A stretch of 64,000 nucleotides of DNA, from assembly GCA_013397455.1 (NCBI GenBank), contig VYZB01000290.1:254762-318761 (forward strand). Direction: 5' to 3'. The notes under the pieces were generated by a model. The model did no database searches and was not told the DNA's origin. It saw nothing but the letters and a program-made list of their open reading frames with translations. This DNA is from Crotophaga sulcirostris (Eukaryota; Chordata; Aves; Cuculiformes; Crotophagidae). A program made the position numbers and the translations under genes. Below are positions 54,051 to 64,000 of this stretch, piece by piece (positions within the stretch are counted from its first letter, which is position 1; every line of letters begins with the position of its first letter).

Positions 54051-57000
54051 TCACACTAAATTTAAAAATGCTAGCAAAAAGTGTTTCCAGAAAGAACCCT
54101 GTTAGAAAAACAGACTAATGCGTCTTTCCAGGTTTAGCTTTATAATATCATGTCAGCTACAACATAGCTTTATTTCATTTTTGCCAGAGGACAGTGGGAT
54201 TTTTAGCTACATTTGTGTCAGGCATTCTTCACAAATTTTAAGAAAGCAGGCAAACCAAATAAACAACTTTGTCCCAGACAGAGTTCGACGTGTCTGTAGA
54301 TCCTATGCTATTCCAAGATATGTACTGAACACAAATTTGCACAGCCCATTTGCTTGCTTAGGAGTTACTGATGATATGATGACAGGATTCCTAACGTGTA
54401 TAAAAACAACTCATTTCAACTAGGAGCTGCCTGAAAGCATCTGGAATAAACAGACACAACTGTGTTGCAATATCATCACTTAAAGGACAATCACCCTAAA
54501 CTCACTTTTTTTTACATAGGTTACCTTAGATTTAGCTGGAATTTTTACAAAGTTTAATAAAGATGCTTCTTCATTTCTCAGGCTGTTGTACATTTGATTT
54601 GTATTTGATGGAATTTAACGCTTTCCCCAGGATAGCGAGTCACAAACATAGTTTGCGCCTTCCACAAAACAGAGAAAGCAGTAAATCTTAAAAACAGTTA
54701 AAAGCACAGGAACTGGCAAGGAGACAAAATTCGTGCAACACCTGAAATTACTACTGATTTCTTCAATACAATTTGCTTTCAAGCTAAGGATGGCCCTGTA
54801 ATTAACTGCTACAGGAAAGTCTAAATATGATTTTTTGTGTCGTAAAGACAAAGGTCAGCATTTCTCATTATGACCTTCGTCCAAAATATTTGTATCACAT
54901 GCTACAGAAAACCAAAAGCCATCATTTCTGCACTTCTTCATGATTTGATAGCATGATAAAACTTTACAAGACAAAATATAAAACACATTGTACTAAAAGG
55001 AGAGGAAAAACCAACACGGAGACATGCTGTCAACACAGACCAATTCCCTGTAGCTTAATTCCCACACAACAAACGACGTTATAAAGTCAGCCTGTATAGG
55101 ATAGTCTGAGCACAACACAGAAAAATATGTTGAACATAGGCATTTCTACAAATAGGGACTAAACACTGTCACAAATTCAATCCAGATAGATGGCTATCCC
55201 TGCTGAATAACAAATTAATGAGAAACACCTTTTGACTTGTTCTATTGCCAAAAGAAAACATTCAATTAAAGACAGCTTACATCTTTACTTAATAAAGATT
55301 AATGAAACAAGCAGAAGAACACAAGCAATTCCCTGTGATGAGAAAAGCCAAAATCTAACAGACGCATTATATGAAACTTTGCAATGTCAGAGCTGCCAAA
55401 TACGTTAGCAAAACGAGTAATGACTTTTGGAAAATGCTTGCCATGTGTTGGTCAGAAGGAAAGGAAGTACAACTTCCTGGGTAGGCAAGCTTACAGGAGA
55501 TGAGAACCGATATGAAAAAGGTGAAGTCAGAGCAAACTGTCAAGAGAGATGAAAGGAATTTTTAAAAACCCAACCTTAAGTCACTAGGCATAAAATCAGA
55601 CCAACAATCTGACAAATACATTTCATCTTCCAATTGATGATTGTGAATGCATTGTGTAAGGTATATCAATTACTTCATTGCTTTTACACATGCTGATTGA
55701 GACATTCTAATCCTGTATTTTAAACAAAATCAGGTGTTATAAATTGGAAGGCAAAGATAAAATTATTAAATCAAATGCAAAACTTTCTGCTAAGATTTAG
55801 CTACTGAAAGGCTAGAAGGGGACAAAGAACAGCCTCTGCCAGTTGTCCAGCTCCATTCAATTCTTATGTTAACTGGGTCTCCAGCCTCACACAATTCCTC
55901 TGAAGACACCAACCACACTCCTGGGACACAGACACAGACCATTTCAAACATTGCATGGCTGGTTTTCAACAGGCTTTTAATCAGGCCTGCAAACTTCTGG
56001 GCCATATATTTGATTTGTTAAATAGCTAGAAAATAATTTACAAGAAAGCAGTTCTCCCCTCCGTACCCTAAACTGTAATTACCTTACTATCACTCTCTTT
56101 TGCTAAGTCAGCTGAAGTTTAACTTGTCACCCTGAATTTCAACGCAGAAGTGGCTTCCAAGTCTAACTGGAAGCATTCTACGTGATCTCAAATCAAATGC
56201 AACTTGGTGACCATTTGCTGAAAACAAAGATTCAATTAAAAGCTTAAGCTTTTGTACGACACACAAATTAAATACTCAAACTTTTTTTTATCCCCACCTT
56301 GTAAGGAGGCTGAGACACCCCCAAATTTCTCACTGTTTTGAGCGGGGATTATACAAATATTCCTAGCTGTATACTCTGAAAGGTAACAACTCACTCCCTG
56401 TACCCTGCTTGGTACAGATACAGCCAATCTTATGACTCCAAATACATATATATATATACACACTCATTTTAAAACTGTGAAGTCAGTTACTCCTAGCAGT
56501 ACAGCAGTGGCATTCTCCCAGAATCTATCCAAGTGTCAAAACTTATACAGAAACTAGCTAAATACTGAGGTGAGCTGCCTGCACTAACCCCTGTGTGCCC
56601 TCACCCATTTTGTTAGAACTTTTCCACCCACTTCTGCCATGCTATTACTACTAAGGTAACACCTGGCTAATGTTGGGAATCAGCCAGGAGTCAAAGATAC
56701 AAGAGTTCAGCTCAGATACTAATGATATTGCTATTTCTGTAGTGAAAACGTATGTAAAACTAAGGAAAGCCTGCAAGGTGTGTTTTCTACGAATATTTAT
56801 AGAGCTATGGCCAAGCAGTAGAGTGTCAGGAGAGCCTCGGAGAGGTCTCAACTCAGAAGCCAGAGACACAGTAGTCTCTGGGAAGGACATGATTATCCTG
56901 TGACAGAAATTTAAAGTAACTACTTATTTACAAAATTATTTCTCATGTGAATTAGACAACTTTCATTCTAAAGTGGATATTACCTGAACAGACCATCATT

Positions 57001-58584
57001 CGCTACAACTGCATACCGTTTTGTTGACAGACAAATCTGGGCAGCAATGCCTAGTGAAGAAGCTGACCTTGACTAACCACTCCACTGCACCTGAGGGCTG
57101 CACATCCACATAGGTGCATAGACTAGTATGTGTACTGTGACCCTGACCTCTACCTCTAAGATCAAATATATAAGCCACTCAAGGGGCATTAATGGTTCTC
57201 TTCCAGCTTCAGCTCACAGTATCAAACCCAGGTATGGACTTTTTTCTCAACTTCCCAAACATTTCCTCAAAAATTTCCAAAACAAAGCTGTAAAGTTTAC
57301 TTCCCAAAGAAAAGTAAATTGTATGGAATACACTACATTCTTAAAATTCCAGGCTGTCCTTCCAACCCAATAATTTTAATGACCTTTTTTGAGTCTGATT
57401 ATAGTTCCCTTTGGTTTACACGCAGTAAACAGCTCAAGCCTTACTCAGCTCAAAGAATGACCACGCATCTACCTCCTATTTCTGAAATCACGAACTGTAA
57501 CATGAATTTGTTTGCAGTTCTGATGTAACATTAATTTTCTATGCAACTGAACAAAGGTGTAAATCCCAGCTTGAAGTTTAAATGAACTGCTGTTGCAGAT
57601 CAGATAGAAGTGTAAAGTTGCAGTAATGTACCCGTACTTCAGAGACTGAGTGAACATAAAGTTGAAAGAGCCTTTTCTTAGAAATACATATGAAAGTGAT
57701 CTTGAATATTCTTAACATTAACAGATTCCCTGATTATACAATGCATAGTTAAATAGAATAGTTGCTGACCATTTACAGGAACTTAATATGTGGAATGGTA
57801 AAAAGTAAGTGCGTCTGGTTGCTTAAAACAGCTGAATTTAATAACTGATTAATTCAATGTATTGCCTAACTTGAATATTTGTCTACTAACAGTTTTTGCC
57901 AATTGGCTCCTTAGGAAGGGTCATATGTGAAAAGAATCTTCGCCTTCACAAAAAAAAAAAAAGTCATCTGTAGTGGACAAAACTGATATTCCACATACTC
58001 GGGGTTTTTTCCTTCTCTGTAAATATTTTCCTAACAGAACTACCTCTATCAAATTCTCCATCTCTTATCTTATTGCTGAGAAGTACCTTGCAAATAAATG
58101 CACACAATACAAAAATATATCAAGAAACCAGCTGTTCAGCCTGAACAAATGAACAATCTTTTGATTGGACAGAGTGCTCTAAACATCTTGGGACACCACT
58201 CATTAATTTTTTCAGAACTGCAATAAAGTTAATAGAATTACAGAATAGAAATACAGAATTACTTTAATTTGACAGAAATAAAAGAAACTGATAAACAATC
58301 ATATTATATAACCTGAGCAGGTACATGATATATTATAGCCCTTCTTATTGTACAATGAATATAGTTTTATATGAATAAGCACTCTGTAGTCACAGTCCCA
58401 TGAAATTATTTTGAAAGGACGTGCTCTTCTGAAAGAGGTTACAAAATTTTGGCCTCACATTCTCCTCTTGAAAAGGTGGTCAGCGTTCACTGAAAAACAT
58501 GATCATGATGGTAATATGCACGCCTGTCCTGAGTCTGCAATATGTACAAGGACTCTACTCCAGGACAATAAAGTCACCCTATTT

Positions 58585-58745
58585 ATTAGAAAGTTTTTCT
58601 TCATGTTTAATCAGAAACCTTTCTTGTGAAATTTTAACAGGTACTTCTTGTTCGACATATCACAAACGGTTTATTCTCTTCTCTTCACAAGAATTTTTAC
58701 TTATAGGAAGGCTATTATCCACAAGCCTATTCTCATTACAACCTT
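58585..58745 (-). mobile_element. Old CR1 LINE remnant
   Basis: Read on the plus strand (reverse of the element), the blocks are ATTAGAAAGTTTTTCTTCAT, GTTTAATCAGAAACCTTTCT, TTAACAGGTACTTCTTGT, GGTTTATTCTCTTCTCTTCA and GGAAGGCTATTATCC. They match in order the reverse complement of the CR1 region encoding the ORF2 C-terminus (taggaagtttttcctaatg, taatctaaacctccc, cccattacttcttgtcc, tttattctcttcctct, gaaggctgttatc). Most of the first half of the 162-codon plus-strand frame at 58499-58987 is this element read backwards. Confidence 0.65.
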
Positions 58746-61700
58746 ACTTTGCAGTAACGTCCACGACTTCCAATGACAAAGTATTTTCTACAAGACAATT
58801 TGCAGATCAGTGGGTTTCAGCCAACTCTGACATAAGCACTGGGATACGGAATGCTTTTAATGTTCAAGTACATGGAAAAGCGCCAGATACTGCCACCATT
58901 TTTGTTTCTAAAAATGACAAAATACAGGTTATTCTTCAGTACTTTGTCTTCCATAGTCAAAACTGTTGTTTGGAGTTTTTTTGTTAACTACTGAAAAAGT
59001 ATTTTATTTTATCACAGTATTTTAAAAAACAGAAGTAATGAAGACCATATGTTTAGTGGGAAACACTTTCAGGTCAACACCAGCTACTTAGTCTTCCTAC
59101 CAAACTAACAAAACCCAGAGAAAATACTGGGAATGGACACAAAGACACTGCAAGTTTGCACCATTTTAATAAGTCATATTGATTTCTGTTCTGAAATCTC
59201 AAAATCTCACCTTTTTTAATAGTAAAACAAACAAAAAATACTTTATGAGGATTGCAGGATAGGTCCATCAGGCAAGGAAAAAAATTAATAAAATAGTATA
59301 AAGCAGAAAAGGCAGCTCCAAGACAGGAGATCCCCTGAAAAAAATATTTCCTTTGGAAACCAGCAGAGAATTCTTTATTAAGAATAAAAGAATCACGTTC
59401 GGTGATCTTTTCTTGGGTCTTCTCTTTAGAATATTACAACTCAAATACAATAAATGCTGCTTTACAAAAGCCTACTGCAGGGCTTCTGAAGCTGCCTAAA
59501 AACTTTCAACTTTATTTCTGTTAACTTAGCTAGGCACCCATCCAAGAATAATAGCTACTGAAAAATAAACATTAAACCATCAGTAAGTGTCTCCATAATT
59601 GTACTGTGTTGCTATGCTGTTCATATCCAGGATTTCAGTGCCTAATCTGGTTTCATTCACTGTAAACTAACCCAGAATCAAATCTTACGATTCACAGGCT
59701 GTCTGCTATGGTATTCTTCATTAGGACAGAGTTCAAAATCCTGAAATTTCAAATTTTATACAAAATACTGCTAATTTTAGGGCGCTATTTAGATGAAAGA
59801 ACAAGGAATAAGCATGAAGTCATAAGAAAAATATTACTTCCGTGCACAGCTGAAAGTCAATACTTAGTTTTAAAGCAAGGAAGAATTACGACTTGTTCAT
59901 TAAACTTCAGATATGTGTCATATTGAACAAGGAATGGGAACACAGTGTTTCAGAACAGCACTCATTTTCAACTGTTTCTTATTCCTAAACCCTCAGTATC
60001 TGGGACATTCAGGCTATGTATGACTAAAAAAATAATACTGGAAAAACAGCAAAGTCCTCCTGCTAGGATGCTTAATGCCAGTGCAGAAGACTAGTTCAAT
60101 CACTTACAGTAAAAAAAAAAAAAAGCACTCTAGCTGCCGCTGGTGTGCTGATGACAGAAGCAGCAATAACTCAGAGATCTACTGTCACTCAGCTATAAGG
60201 TCCACCTTGCTGGAGGTACACAACAGATCTGAATCATGCAAGGACATCAATCCAAACAAGAGAGAAGGGGTCCCGTCAGGTCCCATCTGTTTCTTAGCAA
60301 CCTTTGTTTCAATACACCACCTTTTCAGCTTACACCCTTTTCATATTAATTTGGATTACAGATACATTTTGGAAGTTTGGTCTGTGTTGCCTATAGAGTA
60401 TGACAGGACTCTGCCATCAACAGTATACCATATACTAGCAATGCACTACAAATATAGAGCAAAAATAGCTTTCCAGGTTAAATTACACTTCATACTAGGA
60501 TGCAAAACCATTTACAGAGACACACCTGAGCAGACCGATTTTACCAGGAAAAGAAAATGTTGTCCATAGAATAACATATTTGTTAATGGCTTCTGCCAAA
60601 ACAGCTAAACTGGTCACTGTTCACATATCTTCACATTCCTGTCTGGAACCAGCTGCACTAACAGAAGCCTGTTGTATAGAAAACAGCCACATGCTCAGTT
60701 ACAAAGAGTTTGTCAACCAGCTGAATTTTACAGAAGCCTCCTCTTTTGAATAGGCTTGTTTGGGATCCCAGTATGCTAATTTATCAAGCAGCAGAGGAAA
60801 AAAAATATATAAACCCACCAGCAACATGAATTTTTAAGGAAAATTATCCTTTGGTTTTGCATCTCAGAGCATAACTACATTGTTCATGCACAAGGAGGTA
60901 CCTTTAAAGTTTGGCTTTATTCTTAAACACCCTAAAAATGCATCTTTGTGATATTTACATTTTAATCACTTCTGAATGGGTTATACACTTTTTTTACCTG
61001 TATAACACAGGTTAAAAAACATTGCCACCATCACCACTAGAAAAACTTAAGCCTCCAAAATGTCAAGTCCATTTTGCTTCTCTTTCAGTTAAGAGATATC
61101 AAAATAAAGTGTTCTGCAGCACATCTCTGCCAACCTTTGTTGGTCCACATTTCACTCAGTAACCTTTTGGAAACTCATGTTCTCCTAAAGGGTTGTAAAG
61201 GTGTATTTAAGGGGATTTAGTCCTGCAGTTTGTATTCAGGCAACAGTTCTATTGACAACACTCTGGAGGGACCAAAGCACAGCAGATCTGTCCTTGTCTT
61301 GTCTGAGCTGTGCAAATGGGTGTAAGAGTTTCACTGGTGCCTTAAAAGCCTCGAGTAGTACAGCAATATGAAAACAAATGCACTGGATCAGAGTCAAGGC
61401 CCGGCTAGCCTTCAGTCTCCAGGAATGGAGAAAAACAGAGAAAAACAGATACCAATATGAACAGGATAATCCTATCTAATGTTTTTCTTGACTACTCTCC
61501 CAGCTTCCAACAGTGTGCAGCTGACAGTCTTCCTGAATAAGCAGATATGGTTTTATGCTGGGGGGGGTTTGTTGGGGTTTGTGAGGTTTTGTTAGGTTTG
61601 CATGGTTCATCTTTAGAGCATGATAGGTTTGAGAAGTTGTGTCACTTCCCAAAACAAATCAACTGTTTAGGGGTAAGACACACAGAAAGCCTTTGCAAGT

Positions 61701-63532
61701 TTCAGGTGCTTAAACTAAGCACCTGTGAGGATTTTGAACAACATTACAAGTTTTAACAAGCAACCCCAAAAATTCAAATCCTATTAGTCAGGCTTCTAAA
61801 ACATATGACCCTTAAAAAGAAGTATTAAAAGACATGAACAATGAAGTAGAAGTAACTCAAAGTAATCCCATTATCTGTCTTCTGTTTGCAAGTCTGATTA
61901 ACAGTGGAGCCTTTGTTTCCCTATCTTCCTCAGAATGATTAGGATTTTTTTTCCAGTAAAAGTAAAAACTGTCCTGAAATAATCTAACTCCATATTAAAA
62001 AAAGCCCCCAAAATGCATCACTAAGCCCAGTAAGGAAAAAAATACTGGATCTAACACATTCATATAATGTGTTTCATTTGTGTCCAGAAAAGCAAAAGAA
62101 GTAAACACCTGTTTGCAGATGGATCACCTGTGATTCAAAAACAGACAGCAGGAAAGATTTAGGACACCTCCATAAGCAGCAAAAATGAAGAACAAGTTCC
62201 TTGTACAGCATCAGAAAGAATCCCCTGCTGGTGCAGCTGTATTTAAGTAGGATAGTAATTGCCACCATGGGCTGGGAAATAAAAATTACAAGCTCCCACT
62301 GGTCCTTATCATTTATTTCTGAATAAAGCAGTCAACTGCTGGAAGGTTATAACAATATTTGCTTTATTTGATATGTATAAATAACATTTACAAAAATTAA
62401 GTCACACGTGGTTAGGATTGCAGTTTGTGCGGCGTGCACTAAGTATTTTACTCTGGGAAGTAATATTGGCCACAAAGCGCCAATCCTAAAAAAGACTCTT
62501 CTGGAATAGGTCTTGTGCCAAGAAAAAGGAGGTTTGGGGACTTTACAGGTGACTTTCTACAAGACACAGTGAAGAAGAGGCACAATACTATCTTAACATT
62601 TACTGCCAAAATGAAGTAAGTCCTTAGAACATAACAGTCCGTAAATATATAATCGAAATTTTCACAAGCCTCAGTTACAAGTACTATCTCCCTGTAAACC
62701 AATGGATTTTTCAGAGTTTCCTTCCATATTTGTGTAAATGCAAACCTTCAACTTTCGGTTCTAAAGTAGTACTGAGAGTGCATCAACAGCACATATGGCT
62801 ATACCATGATAAATGACTTAACCAGTTAGGTCACAAAAGCAATGTAGCAATAATACCCTAGGGCAAATTTACCGTGCCGGTTTAGAGATAGCTCTGTTTT
62901 TTTTCATATACAACACTATCAAGTGATGTAAACGTATTCTGGCCAACCTCAAAAATTCACTTTGGTAAAGGAAACAAGCTACATAAACAGATCAAACATG
63001 TTCTCTAGGGGAATTTACCAGCAGAACTATGTACCACACAAGATCACCACTGATACACCAATGCACCATCGTGGTGATCAATTGGTTTATCCTTAGAAAC
63101 GTTGTTTGTTCATTCACAGAAACAACTGATTTTTTTTCCTAAATTATAGTGAAAAAAGTACTTTTTTTACATCATGGAAGTAGTATTTAGACATCTGCAT
63201 TTCTGCCAATTAACTTCCTCACATAAGCAAATTCTTTGCCTTTTTACATTAAAGTTTTCTGGTTTGATGGCTCAGCCAAAAGGAAAAATTGACACAACTT
63301 GGATACTCAAATGACATATGACTAGAAGTTTTGCAGGCCAAGGCATAAATCTGTTTAGATGTCTAGAAAGAAATCAGATATCTTTGACTCATGAATAACA
63401 CAAAACTCTACCTCTTCCACATTAAGTTTTTTCCAAGTATTAAACTGTAGAAATTCTGCTTGCAAACATAGTATAATAAAAATAGGGATTAAAACTATTA
63501 TATCAGATTCTTTAGCTACATTACTGTATTTA

Positions 63533-63614
63533 TGTCCCTGCTCACAGCAAGGGGGTTGGAAATAAACAATCCTTAAGGTTCCTTCTAATCCAAACCATTC
63601 CATGATTCTGATTC
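63533..63614 (+). mobile_element. CR1 LINE, 3' terminal fragment
   Basis: The plus strand shows GTCCCTGCTCACAGCAAGGG, GGTTGG, CCTTAAGGTTCCTTCTAATC, CAAACCATTCCATGATTCTG, a CR1 3' end with a slightly degraded ATTCTATG tail. The 'actagatgat' stretch is altered (aaataaacaat). It is strongly 5'-truncated and antisense to SUGCT. Confidence 0.82.
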
Positions 63615-63725
63615 ATATAGCGAATGCTTATCAATAAGGAATGAAAGTTTGAAAAACTGTCCTACTCCCCAGTAGCATAAGGAGAACTAGCCCCTTGGCT
63701 TTGATTTACATCAAGCAAACTTCCA

Positions 63726-63772
63726 ATAATAAACTGGAATAAAATTAATAAATAATAAATTTAATAAATGTA
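63726..63772. repeat. AT-rich AATAA-type low-complexity sequence
   Basis: Repeated AATAA, ATTAATA and AATAAAT units without a fixed period. Simple low-complexity intron DNA beyond a CR1 3' end. Confidence 0.7.
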
Positions 63773-64000
63773 AATTCTTTATGAGATTATGGTCCTACAA
63801 TATTTAACCCCTGTGCTTTATAAATTAAGGCTGTTCCAAATTATTGAAGAAAATTTAGAATTAATATAGTCTTAAAAGCATCGGTACATTTGATTATGTA
63901 TTGGTGGCCACCTCAGATATCAGAGTAACTAAACAAGAAGCATAATAATCTCTTAAAGCTCCTCCTGCATGCTATAAAGACAATTCTTTACTGCAAAAGG

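Larger units (their letters stand above)
48879..64000 (-). other. SUGCT: SUGCT intron upstream of the first exon in the window (partial)
   Basis: At least 15.1 kb of intron lying 5' of the 48787-48878 exon on the minus strand; its donor is outside the window. It holds four CR1 remnants (49784, 53915, 58585 and 63533), an AC/GT palindrome near 51.7 kb and AT-rich low-complexity sequence near 63.7 kb. I looked for the earlier SUGCT exons (segments resembling GLGYEDID, VFVENYVPG and the N-terminal ILDLTRVLAGP) in reverse complement and saw none. Open frames of 162 and 164 codons at 58.5 and 60.1 kb have no recognisable domains. The rest shows no gene, RNA or promoter that I can support. Confidence 0.8.

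Noticed and set aside
58499..58987. 162-codon plus-strand open frame as a possible gene
   Set aside because: Its first half is an antisense CR1 remnant and the rest has no recognisable motif.
60075..60569. 164-codon plus-strand open frame, the longest listed
   Set aside because: It starts with a lysine run from a poly-A tract, has no recognisable domain, and is of a length expected by chance in 64 kb of six-frame translation. No splice or promoter context supports it.
61558..61605. G-rich run with GTTTG repeats, considered as a G4 or interstitial telomere repeat
   Set aside because: Only two runs of three or more G, and the units are not TTAGGG.

Overview
The window is AT-rich vertebrate nuclear DNA, almost certainly from a bird. 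It has long introns, few repeats, canonical GT-AG splice sites, and its only recognisable interspersed elements are CR1 LINE pieces with the avian-type (ATTCTATG)n tail plus one short hAT-type DNA element. No ribosomal, tRNA, viral or bacterial-type genes were recognised.

The one gene supported is on the minus strand. Three internal exons (48787-48878, 41414-41557 and 26437-26532, in transcription order) join without a frame break. They encode about 110 consecutive residues of a class III CoA-transferase that I recognise as SUGCT (succinate--hydroxymethylglutarate CoA-transferase, C7orf10), a mitochondrial enzyme of glutarate handling in lysine and tryptophan breakdown. The middle exon carries the segment with the family's catalytic aspartate. 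No first exon, promoter, CpG island, last exon or polyA site is visible, so the whole window lies inside this gene. It spans at least 15.1 kb of the upstream intron, complete introns of 7.2 and 14.9 kb, and at least 26.4 kb of the downstream intron.

Region by region. 1-26436: intron, with a CR1 reverse-transcriptase fragment at the left edge, a 17-bp duplication, an (ATATA)10 microsatellite, a 516-bp CR1 3' end at 5.8 kb, a polypurine/G4 tract at 9.8 kb, an old CR1 at 13.3-14.1 kb carrying an apparent in-place microinversion, a 204-bp hAT-type MITE at 25.1 kb and a 20-bp x3 tandem repeat beside it. 26533-41413: intron with a GC-richer unassigned patch at 31.2-32.1 kb and a short CR1 tail at 40.4 kb. 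41558-48786: intron without recognised elements except an A-rich tract next to the acceptor. 48879-64000: intron with four further CR1 remnants and a perfect AC/GT palindrome.

Most open frames of 60-160 codons here look like chance frames in AT-rich intron sequence. CR1 and hAT calls rest on remembered consensus sequences, since no search could be run. No new biological system was found; the most unusual items are the inverted segment inside the 13-14 kb CR1 and the well-preserved hAT MITE.
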